A DNA stretch of 64,000 bases from Anastrepha obliqua (Eukaryota; Arthropoda; Insecta; Diptera; Tephritidae). Below the pieces are notes generated by a model that saw only the letters and a program-made list of their open reading frames with translations, was not told the DNA's origin and ran no database searches. Below are positions 11,291 through 22,537 of the stretch, piece by piece. Made by a program: the position numbers and the translations under genes. The stretch lies in the NCBI RefSeq assembly GCF_027943255.1, contig NC_072893.1, forward strand, positions 99,207,784 to 99,271,783, given 5' to 3'. Each line of letters opens with the position of its first letter. Within the stretch, counting starts at the first letter, position 1.

Positions 11291-11878
11291 ATGCTGGATA
11301 GCGCAGGAAAACTCTTTGAGAAACTGATAAAGCACAGGCTTAGCGAAGCCGTAGAGAACAATGGCGGCCTCTCTGGCAGGCAGCATGGTTTTAGAAGTGG
11401 CAGATCTACCTTAGGAGCCATCCAAGATGTAATAGCTAGCGTAGAACATTTCCAGGTAGGCAATCGATACTCCAAACGCTTAGTATTACTAGCCACACTG
11501 GATATTAGAAATGCTTTCAACAGTTTAAGTTGGGACGACGTAATTGAAGCCTTAAAGGTAAAATTCAAGATCCCGAATAATTTATTGAAGGTTATTCGTA
11601 GCTATCTTATTAATCGCGTGCTCTTATACGAAACGCGAGAAGGGTGCAAGACTAAACAAATAACAGCAGGTGCGGCCCAAGGATCAATTCTCCTACCTGA
11701 ACTATGGAATATAAGCTACGATGAAATCCTTCGAATAGAGATGCCTGAGGATGCGCATTTAGTGGGATACGCAGATGACATTGCAGCTGTAATAATCGCC
11801 CGAAACACTGACGAAGCCAAAAGGAAGTTAAATCAGGTGATGATCCAAGTTCTGACATGGCTAGAGGACCATGGATGA
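11291..11878 (+). pseudogene. R1-clade reverse transcriptase domain
   Basis: This 195-codon segment covers RT fingers and palm: MLDSAGKLFEKLIKHRLSEA, QHGFRSGRSTLGAIQDVI, ATLDIRNAFNS, AAQGSILLPELWNI and HLVGYADDIAAVI. The catalytic YADD is intact. The segment ends in EDHG*, where the active relative reads on into the thumb. The missing flanking frame shows it is no longer functional. Confidence 0.85.
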
Positions 11879-12129
11879 AAGCTGGCTACAGAGAAAACAG
11901 AGCTAATCCTTCTACCGAACAGACGTATCCCGTTAGAAGTAGACATACAAGTACTCGATGCCACTTTATCGACAAAAAGAGTGGTCAAGTACCTAGGGGG
12001 GCAATTAGACACAAGGCTAACTTACTGGGCGCAACCAATGCTGCCTCAAGAGCTGCCAAAGTAAGCGGCATGTTAAGTAAGCTCATGGCAAACCTTGGAG
12101 GTCCAACGCAGAACAAGTGAAAACTTTTA

Positions 12130-12663
12130 ATGGACACGACGAACTCGATTCTCTTATACGGATGCGAAATATGGGCAGATTCGCTAAGGGTGCAATGCCG
12201 GCGGAAAACTCTGGAATCTGTGCAACACACCTGTGCTCTTAGAGTGGCTTCGTCATACAGAACAGTATCTGAAGCAGCGGTGTTAGTTGTCAGCGGAACT
12301 ATCCCTATAGATATCCTAGCACAAGAGCGCAACCGGCGATGGGAGGCAAAAAACACAGGAGTCCCAGTACCACGCTTCTCCGATATTAGAGTTCAAACGC
12401 TCACACTTGGGCAGGCAAGATGGAACTCTGAACGGTATGGTAGATGGACAGCGAGACTAATACGCGATCTAAAAAAGTGGGTAGAAAGAAAGCACGGTGA
12501 GGTTAACTATTACCTCACACAGTTTTTGTCCGGACATGGATCCTTTCGCAAGTATTTGTGGCGAATGGGTAAAGTTGGCTCACTTTACCAAACTGAATAT
12601 ATGGAGATACTGAGTATGATGATGCGGAGCACACCATCTTTAAATGCGAGAGGTGGAACGTAG
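12130..12663 (+). pseudogene. R1-clade ORF2 C-terminal region
   Basis: Continues the LINE ORF2 after a frameshift: ILLYGCEIWADSLR, a long linker, then HGEVNYYLTQFLSGHGSFRK. The zinc-binding tail (YDDAEHTIFKCERW) is in another frame at 12610-12660, so the last ~30 residues of this frame are out of frame. The C-terminal Cys/His motif is thought to help target recognition in this group. Confidence 0.75.
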
Positions 12664-13066
12664 AGAGACAGGTCTGCAACGTGCTATTGGTGTATTTACA
12701 CCTGAAGAAATTATCAAGAAAATGATCATAGGCGAAGAGAAATGGAACGCCGTTGCAAATTTTGTGGAGCATATTATCCGAAAAAAGAAGCGCGAAATGG
12801 AAAGTTATGCTGAAAAGCATTGATCATAGGTTTCTCAAAACAGGCGGCCCTGGACGTAGGGTGAGTAAGTAAGTGTCCTTCTTAGGACGCCGTCTTGGCC
12901 CTCTACCTCGTAGCAATGCGGAAGCAGTCCCGGGTGGAGGGAAAAATCCAAGAGAAGAGGAGAGATATTTTTAGTGGAATCATCACACACGTAGTAGCGA
13001 CGGTTACTATATGGTGCGAAGGCATTTTTAACCCAACCTCACCGCCGAAAAAAAAAAAATAAATAA

Positions 13067-13370
13067 AAATATACTTCTTTGGTGTCGTTTTCAGTTCAGC
13101 ACAGGGTCGATTCAAGACCTTAAAGATGGAATTTGTGAGGATATCGAGGACATAGAGCTGTCTCTTTGCAATTCAGTTATGGAAAAGTTCAAGAAAAGGG
13201 TATTGTCCTGTAAGCGTGGTTGTGGTGGTCATTTGCCTGATGTTATTTTCCACTATTAACAGCATACCTTCCCCTTTATAATGATATAAACATCCGATCA
13301 TTTATATTAAAAAATTGCGTTTTTTTAATATAAAAATAATACCGCTTATTAGATAACCCTATATATATTA
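13067..13370 (+). repeat. Second copy of the 1436-1690 dispersed repeat
   Basis: Bases 13105-13365 match 1436-1690 in the same orientation. The two copies differ by small indels, including a TT/A change after GCCTGATG. No coding capacity is seen. Confidence 0.6.
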
Positions 13371-15829
13371 TAGGGTTCTTAACTATAATGAAGTTCCCGA
13401 ATGCACTTTAAAGCAAATAATTAACAAACTATTACTTCCGGAATAGTTGGGGGTTATAAAGATTGTTCCTGAACCACTCCCTAAAATCTCCACCAAGTTT
13501 CTTTAAATAAGACATTCTAGTTTGATTAAAATGTCCCGTGTTACATTATAGCAATTCCCAGCCATTTATTCGTTAGATGTTGCGATCTAAAATGATTTAC
13601 GAATTTTCTTTAAAAAGTTTAATGGTGTTATATAGTTAAAAATTCCAAACCAAAAAAAAGCAAAATTCGAAAACTAAAACACTTTTCTTCATGTTACTTT
13701 TTCAACTACCCACAAGAACGAGGACTTATTATGAAAAATGTCTATGAGTTTGTTCGTGGGGCTTTTAGCTTAAGTAACTCGGCATTGTCTTTGCAGAAAT
13801 GGTGTTTTTACATAATTTTTAAACGGCTCCCCTGCGGCCTGTGCATGGGTTAGTAGTGAAATTTGGGAATTTCCTTAAAATTTGTCCTTTTGTTGTTGCT
13901 GCAGTTTATGTACTAAAATTTGTTCTCTTTCTAATGGGTGGTGCTCTATGTTTTATGTCCAAAAACTATAAGTATCCGCAGCTGAAAGTGGGTATATTTA
14001 GATAGAGGAGTCCAATTTTCCCACGGTACCACTTTTACCACAAATTTGGTTGTTCGAAATCTCCGCTGAAAATTGTATTGCATTCTTTAATTTCTTGAAG
14101 AACATATTTGTGTCATCATATTATATACATTCCCATGCTAGTCTTTAATTATTCCATAATAAATCGAATATAAATCATTTCGCTGTAAAACTTATTGCAG
14201 TCAAGCTTAATAACAACTTGAAGTATTAACCTTGCACTTTATTTTGGTTGAATTGCAATATAACTAAGTACGTACATATATAAGTGTTAAGAAAACAAAC
14301 CTTATACTGCCAATCTTTCTTGGATGGCAGATTCCTAGGTTTCTTACCACACAAACAATGCTTTGGCGAGAATATCCTACTCCAAATGTGTATTCTAAAA
14401 TTATAACACTACCAATTGTACAAATTTCAACACTTCCAAGATATGCATATATCGCACAAAGATTCGGAATACGGAATTTTCTATAACCACATACAAATGA
14501 AAAATTGTTCATTGGGGTTGCCAGGGTCTTACAAAGAAAACCAAAATATTTATTGAGTGATGGCAATTATAGCACATGTAATAATACGTAGTCCGTACTC
14601 GTTTAAAATAAAAATATATGAAGTACAGAGCTGCGCAAACAGCCAGGATTTTGCACAACCAGATATATTGCTATTGTGCGATAAGTTATGATGTCAAATT
14701 AAATGTATTCCACACCACAGGATATATTGGCTTAGAGATTATTTTACTAAAATTAACACCACCCCTATTCAGTGAACAACAGGTTTTCAGTAATTCAACA
14801 TTCGCTTTCGACATGTCGTGCAAAATTAATTGTCATAATTATTGACTGACAGGGTGACTTGGTGATAAACAAAACGTATTAATTTAATGGCAATATTTCA
14901 ACATGTATTAGCATTTCTTAACTCACATTTTCAAAGAGAAAGTGGTCAAGTTTATATGATATTTAATGAATCGCTAAAATAATATTTTTTTTTAAATAAT
15001 ATTCCCGTCTTTAATAAGGAACTTGCAGCTCGCGTTCCTAAGTTATTGCATTCGTGGACTTGAACTAACTAAGGAATATTCGTCTCGACTATCAGTCATA
15101 GCACAGAAACCCAAGTAAACACTTTAGATTTTGAAAACATCCTGCATCAGCCAAGAGCTCGCGTAGCATATATCTTGCGGGTGTTTGAGATCTGCAACCC
15201 GAATCTTCTGATGAGTAATTGGATGAATTCTTGCACTTTTAGCCAGGTGATAGGGAGAGTCAGCATCGAATCCTTGGCGCTGTATGTTCAGTCTCCTCAC
15301 TCATTTGCAATATAGGTGAGGAACCAACTTTTGTTGCTAGAGAACTAAACGAAATATATCAAAATATACTACTAGCCAAACATGCATATTTTCTCCGCCT
15401 TAATAGATTGCTGTAGCATAGGTATATTGAGTTTAATCTTTTAGACTCCCTACCTGTTTCAATATTTCGAAGAAATATTAGGAATACCAATTGGGTATTG
15501 TACAGAACTACCTTTATGGAATCATTTGAAAAGTTTAGATATAAACACCAACCTCAATCAAGCAGTAGAAAAGCTCACTAGTAGCTACAACAAAGCAAGG
15601 CAGACCCTGGTCTGGTAGACGATTGGAACGGCATAAAAATAGCCTCAGATTTTATAAAAGTGTTGCTAGCAAAATGTAGTTCGTGACGAAATTTTTGTAA
15701 CTCAGTTGATGGGTATACGGAAGTTTCTAAGCTTAAGAAATATTTTTTAACTCTAAGCGATCTAAAGCAGATCGCTCTTAATAAGCAGTGGCTCTAATTA
15801 GCGGTTTGTTCCCAATATGCTAACAAGTT
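13371..15829. other. Long stretch with no recognisable gene
   Basis: About 2.4 kb of AT-rich DNA. The longest ORFs (14264-14566 minus, 14618-14845 plus) have no recognised domain and look random. The last part (15600-15829) may be degraded 5' gypsy sequence leading into the gag remnant, but I cannot show it. Confidence 0.45.
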
Positions 15830-16765
15830 GTCACAAAGTCAAAGCTCCATCCTTTGATGGCGCTATACCATTCCCGATACTTAAGCTCCAGTATGAAACA
15901 ACGGCAAAAACAAATCATTGGAGTACTGCAGACAAAGTTGCTGCATTTGTTGTCTCGCCTAAGGGTTCCGTCGTCAAATTCCTGTAAGCAGTTCCAAAAA
16001 TCTAGAGGAGTAGCTACGATAGTCCGATGGCAGCGATAGAGAGACGCTACAGAAATGATCATAGACAGAAATGTTCGAAATGGAACTGACAAATCGCTGC
16101 CAGAAGAACGAGATCTGAACACGAAACGTGTAGCATACTCAACACCGAAGATGGCATATGCTGAGACAATGGCTTTGGACTAACAAAGGAACAGCAGCTC
16201 TTCTGAGCAAGCCAGCGTATAAAGTCTATCGTTTTGAAGTTGACGATCCTACCTCGATGAGGAAAGTAATACGGAGCCGTTTCCTCAATTTACACGACCC
16301 AAAAGTTCGGATTTAAGGCGTCAGACCGGTCATATGGCCCGCAATTGCAGTATACCTCGCAGCCAACCGAGAACTATGTCTGGTGGAAGAAACAGAAGCG
16401 GCTACAAGCTCCAGACAGCTACGCGAGAGAGAGCTATAATTCCAGAAAGGTAGTTTGCGAAGTCGTTATTGGAGTTCTGTCAGTGATTCTCACATTTTTA
16501 CTGGCTAAATTTTCGGATGAAATAATTAATGGTGAAGATTTCATACTGCTGCACAAATCCACCTTGGATTTGGTTCTGTCGCGTCAGAATTTGGAGATAC
16601 CGCTGAGCACCGGTTATACGCTGGTTGCCTTTCTTGACTAAGTGTGCAGTCAAGAAACATTACGAAACATTACGTAAACGAAACCTTCAGCATAGACAGG
16701 GGCAGTTTCCAAAAACGCCTTTTGGATTATGCAACACACCAGCAACCTTTAAACACCTGATGGGC
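15830..16765 (+). mobile_element. Gypsy-type LTR retrotransposon fragment (gag, protease, RT piece)
   Basis: Several broken frames on the plus strand match the better-preserved element at 53923-59619. A gag start lies near 15830-16060 (ILKLQYETTAKTNHW-like). A zinc-knuckle remnant GHMARNC follows at about 16330, then protease-region sequence (YKLQTATRERAIIPE, LSRQNLEIPLSTGYTL). An RT snippet FQKTPFGLCNTPATFKHLMG lies at about 16690-16750. The protease-RT junction shows an internal deletion. No LTRs are seen here. Confidence 0.7.
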
Positions 16766-16813
16766 CCCAGAGGCGACTAAAATCCGGCAGGAGCAGAAGG
16801 GGTTAGCTCGAAA

Positions 16814-16866
16814 GGCCTCATATACTCCGAGTACCTCCAGCGGCATGGTGAGGAGTATATGAGGCC
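16814..16866. repeat. 15-bp perfect inverted repeat (hairpin)
   Basis: GGCCTCATATACTCC at 16814-16828 and its exact reverse complement at 16852-16866, with a 23-base loop. It lies between the gypsy fragment and the R1-clade LINE. No function is evident. Confidence 0.7.
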
Positions 16867-17094
16867 CATAAGATCATCAGGATCGAGACCAGTAAGATCC
16901 TGATTACGGTATACTGGAAAATATTATTAGATTAGGAAGTCTATGGGCTGATGAAAGTAGTATTCTATCGCCTCAGTACAGGAGTGTGACACCTCACCGA
17001 AATGGCTGAAAGGCTAATGCTATAATCGCCCCCGTCCCATTATAACTCTGGCAAGCCTTCGGATACGTTCCTTACATGTCAACATTAAGTAAGT
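16867..17094. other. Boundary region between gypsy fragment and R1-clade LINE
   Basis: No coding motif. It could be the 5' end of the LINE untranslated region; the exact 5' boundary cannot be fixed from one copy. Confidence 0.4.
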
Positions 17095-17355
17095 GGTGCA
17101 GGCGCAGTTGAGAAATCCTGACTAGTTCCTGTCCTGGCTCTGAACTCTATTGCCCATGAAGCGTAGAGTCAATCCTCGCATGGCCTCCCTGCTTACACAG
17201 ATAACCATGGGGACACTTAGGGAAACTACACTTTCGTGTAAGGATAGCGGCCCGAAATCGGGACTCAAAAGAATTTGAAAATAAATAAACAAATTTGAAA
17301 ACAAACCACCGAGCAAAAAATAGGTGAAGGAACTAGAGATAGTCGAAATGATAAT

Positions 17356-17709
17356 GTGGATGCAAGAGCGGTCTTGAGAAAAAGTTGTTTACTACTAAGA
17401 TCCTCGCCGGCAAAGATCGCACCAAACTTTAACGCAGCTGGAAACGGACAAGCCGGCAATGCGTTCAAAAATGTTGAAGCTGATAGCCCGGCAAACGGCA
17501 ACGTGGACAGTAACATCAGCTTTCCGATGAAGGATGCCTCCAATACCACCATTGGAGGGCTACAATCAGCGCAGTATACGCCCACCACCACTCTTACAGT
17601 GGCAGAACGGCTCGTCACTCCCATTCCAGCGAATGGCAATACAGAAACGATCCCTACAAAAGAGAGCGCGTCAATCGACACTATTGAAAGCCTCCTCGGC
17701 TCGAGCTAA
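17356..17709 (+). pseudogene. R1-clade ORF1, N-terminal part
   Basis: Low-complexity, Asn/Ala/Thr-rich sequence of 117 codons ending in SLLGSS*. It lies just 5' of the zinc-knuckle part, in another frame with a gap of 8 bases. It is best read as the N-terminal region of one gag-like ORF1 split by a frameshift. No domain is recognised in it. Confidence 0.6.
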
Positions 17710-17717
17710 TAAAAAAC

Positions 17718-18596
17718 ATGAGGAGGATGGAGGAAGATGCGATCTTCCAATGTAAGTTGGTGATAAGGTTTATGCAGCAGGCGTTCAGACGTCAAAAGAA
17801 CACTAGCAATGAAGTCAAAGCTGGAGTATCCAAAATGGCTGAGATGCTAGATGTAACGCTGAACTACAGACGTTCGTGGAAGGCAGCAGAAGAGGGAAGG
17901 TCGCTCTCGAACCCCCGTAAGAACACTGCCAAACAAATAACAGATACTCCCACCTCTGCGACGACGAACCCGAAGCGAATGGCAACCAGCCCGGCTGCCC
18001 CTGAGAGCTGTAAAAAAGCCAGGGCAAATGGACCCACAGGCAACAAAAAGGAGTTTGGTATGGGAGAGAAGGTCCCGCCCGAGTTCGTGAATCAGTTGAA
18101 CAGCACTGTGCAGGATACGGCTTCCATCGCGAAGTTAAAACCGAGCGCCACGATTGAGATACGATATCTCGACTCTTTGACGGCGAAGGTGGAGGTAGAA
18201 GCAGCAGTCCGGCAATTACTTACCAATCAAGAGGAACAGATACAGACGAGGATAACGGCGGCGAATGCGCGGGAGCAAGTACGCGCTTTCCTCACGCTAT
18301 CTGCAGAAGAGGCCGCGAAGCTAATCGAGAACGGCGATATAAAAATCGGTTGGATCCGAGCAAAGATGCGACCATGCGAACAAATTAAGAGATGCTATCG
18401 CTGCCTTGGGATAGGGCTCACACAAGCAAACTGCAGTGGCCCTGATAGAAGGGATACGTGCATCAGATGTGGGAAACCGGGGCACAAAAACAAAGACTGC
18501 AAAGCAGCCCCCAATTGCATTCACTGCGTAGACGCGAAACGCGACCGCACTGGCCACCTGCCAGGGTCAAGGAGATGCCCTCAACCTACAAAGTGA
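17718..18596 (+). CDS. R1-clade ORF1 (gag-like), zinc-knuckle protein
   Basis: A 292-codon open frame. After a basic Ser/Pro-rich region, residues ~150-240 (PSATIEIRYLDSLTAKVEVE ... GWIRAKMRPCEQIKRC) correspond to the RNA-recognition-like part of R1 ORF1. Three cysteine motifs follow: CYRCLGIGLTQANC, CIRCGKPGHKNKDC and CIHCVDAKRDRTGHLPG..C. In the first, the zinc-binding His is Leu, so that knuckle is probably dead. The stop TGA at 18594-18596 overlaps the start of the ORF2 frame (ATGCGAGTACTC at 18596), the usual R1 arrangement. Confidence 0.85.
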   Translation: MRRMEEDAIFQCKLVIRFMQQAFRRQKNTSNEVKAGVSKMAEMLDVTLNYRRSWKAAEEGRSLSNPRKNTAKQITDTPTSATTNPKRMATSPAAPESCKKARANGPTGNKKEFGMGEKVPPEFVNQLNSTVQDTASIAKLKPSATIEIRYLDSLTAKVEVEAAVRQLLTNQEEQIQTRITAANAREQVRAFLTLSAEEAAKLIENGDIKIGWIRAKMRPCEQIKRCYRCLGIGLTQANCSGPDRRDTCIRCGKPGHKNKDCKAAPNCIHCVDAKRDRTGHLPGSRRCPQPTK

Positions 18597-19042
18597 TGCG
18601 AGTACTCCTGGTGAATATGCATAGAAGTCGTACAGCAGACGCTCTGCTCGAACAAATAGCTATCGGGATGGAGCTAGATGCGCCTATCATCAGTGAACAG
18701 TACGGACCGATTGCCCAGGGAACCTGGTTCGAAGACGAAACAGGAACGGGCGCACTCTGGCTACCAAGCGGTAGCGCAGTCACCGTCACACAGGACGGAG
18801 CCGGTCGTTGCTACACATACGTTCAAAATAAACGCTTCACAATGCTAAGCTGCTACCTTACCCGCAGCGACAGTATTGAACAGTTTAGAGCGAAACTGGA
18901 CCTTATTGAGGATAAGGTTCGGGAAATAGGTGGCCCCTTCATCGTAGCCGGAGACTCCAACACCAAGGCTGCCGAGTGGGGCGTCCCTACTACGAACACA
19001 CGGGCTTGTAGTGGTAAACACAGGAAACGCCACTACTTTTAG
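18596..19042 (+). pseudogene. R1-clade ORF2, endonuclease domain
   Basis: ORF2 probably starts at the ATG overlapping the ORF1 stop: MRVLLVNMHRSRTADALLEQ. The endonuclease residues visible are ISEQYGP (catalytic Glu) and FIVAGDSNTKAAEWG (usually GDFNAK). A frameshift near 19000 moves the rest to another frame at 19011-19226, which carries PDITLVTD and KGSDHQYTTFRI (the SDH motif). The domain nicks the chromosomal target before reverse transcription. Confidence 0.8.
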
Positions 19043-19631
19043 GAGACCAGGAAGTGAACACACCACGCCGGATATCACCCTAGTGACTGATAGCCTGGCT
19101 AGGGCAGTCTACGGGTGGGAAGTTCTGGAAGAATATAAAGGAAGTGACCATCAGTATACCACATTCCGGATCAGTACGAGAACTGATCCTACCCCAACCC
19201 CTCAAACAAAGGGCGCTCGCAAATGAAACATGGCCAAAGTGAACACTAAAGCATTTCTAGCTCACCTTAATGCAAATTCCATTTCGCACATAAGTAGTGA
19301 CGCTGGCTCACTTGCAAGCCCCTTGATGCAGCGCATTGTCAAAAGCTGTGACGCATCGGCGCCCCGCGCGGGGTTACGTTCAAAAAGACGACCTGTGTAC
19401 TGGTGGATGTCAGAAATCGCAGAGCTCAGAAGAACCTGCTTCCGTAATAGAAAGAGGTATACCACAGCCAGACGAAACAGAGAAACAGAGGCGGAAGCTG
19501 CTGATATCAGACAATCCCGAAAAGCGCTGAAGCAAGCAGTCATCGCCAGTAAGAAGGCAAAATGGGAGGAACTCCGAAGGGTTCTAAATAACAACCCTTG
19601 GGGTCTGGGCTATAAAATTGTAACGGGGTAG
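19011..19631 (+). pseudogene. R1-clade ORF2, endonuclease end and linker
   Basis: Two consecutive pieces: the endonuclease C-terminus (19011-19226), then a linker (19230-19631) with RPVYWWMSEIAELRRTCF and a basic helical segment RQSRKALKQAVIASKKAKWE. The same YWW linker is in the 10741 copy. The stop at 19629 is followed by degraded RT. Confidence 0.75.
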
Positions 19632-20770
19632 CTAAACGCCAACTCCACCGCCGTCCATCTAGACAGTGATGCTATCAGCAAAGTAGTGGACAGACCGTTC
19701 CCCACGCACCCTATGCTGTGCGGGGACCGAGACCCCCAATGTGACGAGATGCTCCACTCTTCACCGAGGAAGAGCTTAAGACCGCGACAAGAAGCCTCAA
19801 AAGAAACATAGCTCCAGGTCCAGATGGCATCCCAGCTGAAGCACTCAAACTTGTGGCTGAAAGCCGACCAGATTGATGTTTGACGTTTACAATGCATGCA
19901 TTACTCAAAGCATCTTCACTTAGTTGTGGAAAATACAGAAACTGATGCTGATCAGTGAGGGTAGGGCTGACTCAGCGTAACCGTCAGCTTGGCGTCCCCT
20001 TTGCATGCTGGACAGCGCCGGGAAATTGTTTGAGAAACTCATACAGCGTAGACTTGGAGAGTCTGTTGAGAGAGTAGGAGAATTGTCAGCAAGGCAATAC
20101 GGTTTCTGACGCGGAAAATCAATCCTTGGCGTAATAGAGCAGCGCTCAACGCAGACGCCGCTACCCGAACCGCATCACCGTCCTGGCAACACTTGATGTA
20201 CGAAACGCCTTTAACAGCTCACGATGGACAGACATTATAAAGGCACTACGAGAAAGGTTTCAAAAACTTGCATACCTGCTAAGGATTCTCCAGAGCTACC
20301 TGAGCGAGCGTGAACTGCTGTACGACACACCAGATGGTCAGAAAAAAAAGCGATAACGTCTGGAGCTGCTCAAGGATCTATTTTCGGCTCCGATCTCTGG
20401 AATCTGAGCTAAGATGAGATATGGAGCATGGAAATGGCAAAAGATACATATCTAGTGGGATACGCGGACGATATAGTGGCGGTCATACCAGCTCGGGACA
20501 CTGAGGGCGCTAGAAGGAAGCTGAACCAAGTCATGATAAGGACGCAAATATGGCTTGAGGACCACGGCTCGCCAAACATAAAACCGAAGTCATCCTTATG
20601 ACACGAGGTCACATGCTACTCGAGGTCAGCATGCAAATAGGCGACACGTCCTTAGTGACCCAAAAAGTAGTAAAATACTTAGGTATTCAACTTGACTGCT
20701 GGCTTACTTTCTGGGCCCAGATACTTCATGCGGCTACCACAGCAGCAAAGGTCACGGGTATGCTAAGTAG
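19632..20770 (+). pseudogene. R1-clade ORF2, degraded RT domain
   Basis: No long open frame, but RT motifs survive in different frames: NIAPGPDGIPAEALK-like sequence near 19805, FNSSRWTDIIKALRERF near 20210, and YLVGYADDIVAVIPARDTEG at 20449-20508. The YADD is intact. Multiple stops and indels show long inactivity. Confidence 0.75.
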
Positions 20771-21164
20771 ATGAATGGCAAACATCGGTGGGCCCATACA
20801 GAGCAAAAGAAAACTAATTATGGCGGCCGCAAGCAAAATTCTCCTGTGCGGCAGCGAAGTATGGCGAATTGTGCTAAACTGCACAGTCAAGAGCAAAGCA
20901 CTGGAGGCTTTGCAACGAACAGCGGCACTCAAGGTTTCGTCAGCCTACCACGCTGTCTGAGACCCTGCAATTTTCGGGATCAGCGGTCAGATACCCATCG
21001 ACCTCATGATCCGGGAACGAATGAATGCGTGGGACTCCCAAAAGAAACATTTTATCACTAGCTTCCCAGAACGGAGACGCCAAACCAAGCTGCGGTAGCA
21101 AAGCCGATGGGATACTGAACCGAGTGGCAGATGGACGGCGAAACTTATTCCATCAATTGACAAA

Positions 21165-21500
21165 TTGGTCCAAAGTAACTTCGGAGAAGTGAACTACTGC
21201 TTAACTCAGTTCCTCTCGGGCGCCGGATACTTCCGGAGTTACCTTTACCGTATGGGCAAGGTAACCGATCCCAAGTGCATATACTGCGAAGCACCGAGCG
21301 ATCACGCAGAACACACGTTTTTTAGTTGTGACAGATGGCTCGCGGAAAGAAATGCTCTGAGGGAGCAGATTGGCGATATCGCACCGAGTAACATAATCAG
21401 CAAAATGCTCCAACGTGGGAACAGCTGGAACGCGGTAAAGAAATACACAGAGAACGTACTACAAAAAAAAGATCGACCTCGACACAGTGCAACAAAGTGA
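21165..21500 (+). pseudogene. R1-clade ORF2, C-terminal zinc domain
   Basis: 111 codons: FGEVNYCLTQFLSGAGYFRS, then CIYCEAPSDHAEHTFFSCDRW, the Cys-Cys-His-Cys motif typical of R1-clade ORF2 ends. The frame closes at 21498. The 3'UTR follows to 21766. Confidence 0.8.
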
Positions 21501-21799
21501 AGCCGCACAGATGGAGACACAAGAAGACGAGCCTATTGCATGCATGAAAGCTGGCTACAAATATGATGGACCCAGGTGAATAGAATTGGTCCTTTATGGA
21601 TGCCGTTCTAGACCCTCCCGAAGTAATATAAACAGCAGTTCTGAGAAGGGTGTCTCCCCAGAAGGAGAACAGAAATTGTTTTAGTGGCCACATCACACGA
21701 CGTAGTAGACAACGGTCGCTGTAAGTGCGAAGGCATTTTGAACCTTACCTCACCCATTAAAAAAAATGTATCGTGCAGCAAGTACCAAATAACCCTAGA

Positions 21800-22365
21800 G
21801 TTACGGTAGTTATGAATGAAAAATAATATCGTTGAAATGATTGTCACGACTGGCTTTACGATCAACTCAAGCTCCAAATTTCATGAATGGCAACTTCGAT
21901 TTCGTGTTTAAAAGCATCAGTCGTCTCTGGATGGTTCGCATAGCAATGTTTCTTAACGGCTCCCCACAACAAATAGTCCAACGGGCTTAAATCACAGCTC
22001 CGAGGCGGCCAATTGATATCGGAATTCAAAAACGGTAGGCAAAAGTTCGAATGTAACTTTGGCAGTGTGACAAGTTGCACCGTCCTGTTGAAACCAAATG
22101 GCGTCCATGTCATCCTCTTCAATTTTTTGAAACAAAAACTCGTTGAGCATGTCACGGTAACGCTCGCCATTTACTGTAACCGCAGAAGAAGAAGAAGACT
22201 CACCACTTTGGAAATAGGTTTTCAATATTCCCAATTTTGTTCAAGCGTACAGCGTCCCATTTCGTAAATGTCAAACCTTTAAGTAAATTATGAACACATG
22301 TTATATGTGTTACCATTCTCAAAAAAATAGGTGGTTAAAAAAGCAAACACTATATGGCCCACCCG
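21800..22365 (-). mobile_element. DD41D mariner-superfamily element, truncated copy
   Basis: Closely related to the complete copy at 39866-40731. The right end GGCCCACCCG (22357-22366) matches that copy's CGCCCACCCTG. The minus strand encodes TVNGERYRDMLNEFLF, IWFQQDGATCHTAK and SCDLSPLDYLLWGAVKKHCY across a frameshift. The left end is missing where the R1-clade LINE ends. It abuts the TA-rich tail of a SINE piece. Confidence 0.75.
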
Positions 22366-22489
22366 TTATATATATAATTGTCGCGTACAGCCTTTTTGGG
22401 TGTTTGGCCGAGCTCCTCCTCCTATTTGTGGTGTGCGTCTTGTTGTTGTTCCACAAATGTAGGGACCTACAGTTTCAAGCCGACTCCGT
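22366..22489 (-). repeat. tRNA-derived SINE, 3' portion, inverted orientation
   Basis: Starts with the TATATATA tail, then the inverted 3' body: GTACAGCCTTTTTGGGTGTT, GGCCGAGCTCCTCCTCC, and TAGGGACCTACAGTTTCAAG. The tRNA-like head is absent. It is joined at 22490 to an oppositely oriented piece of the same SINE, forming a palindrome. Confidence 0.8.
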
Positions 22490-22537
22490 GCTTGAAATTG
22501 TAGGTCCCTACATTTGTGGAACAACAACAAGACGCAC
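22433..22537. repeat. 48-bp near-perfect palindrome within SINE sequence
   Basis: Arms 22433-22480 and 22490-22537 are reverse complements with one mismatch (47 of 48), separated by 9 bases (CGACTCCGT). Each arm is the SINE segment running from GTGCGTCTTG to TTTCAAGC. Confidence 0.9.

Larger units (their letters stand above)
10741..13066 (+). mobile_element. R1-clade non-LTR retrotransposon, 5'-truncated and degraded
   Basis: The order is a linker (YWWTHEIAELID), RT, C-terminal zinc region, a 3'UTR, and an A-rich tail at 13049-13068. Compared with the related copy at 17095-21766, about 100-150 bp are deleted near 10990. The 3'UTR is shared: CACGTAGTAGCGACGG here and GACGTAGTAGACAACGG there, followed by GTGCGAAGGCATTTT in both. 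The element landed in a piggyBac-like element. R1-clade assignment rests on ORF2 architecture, not on insertion in rDNA. Confidence 0.8.
17095..21766 (+). mobile_element. R1-clade non-LTR retrotransposon, near full length but degraded
   Basis: The parts appear in canonical order: 5'UTR, ORF1 with three zinc knuckles, endonuclease, RT, C-terminal zinc domain, and a 3'UTR ending in a short A tract at 21759-21767. Stops and frameshifts break both ORFs. The 3' half matches the copy at 10741-13066. The element butts against a DD41D copy at about 21800 whose far end is missing. Confidence 0.85.

Noticed and set aside
10790..11568. Minus-strand ORFs over the R1-clade LINE
   Set aside because: Antisense shadows of the linker and RT coding sequence.
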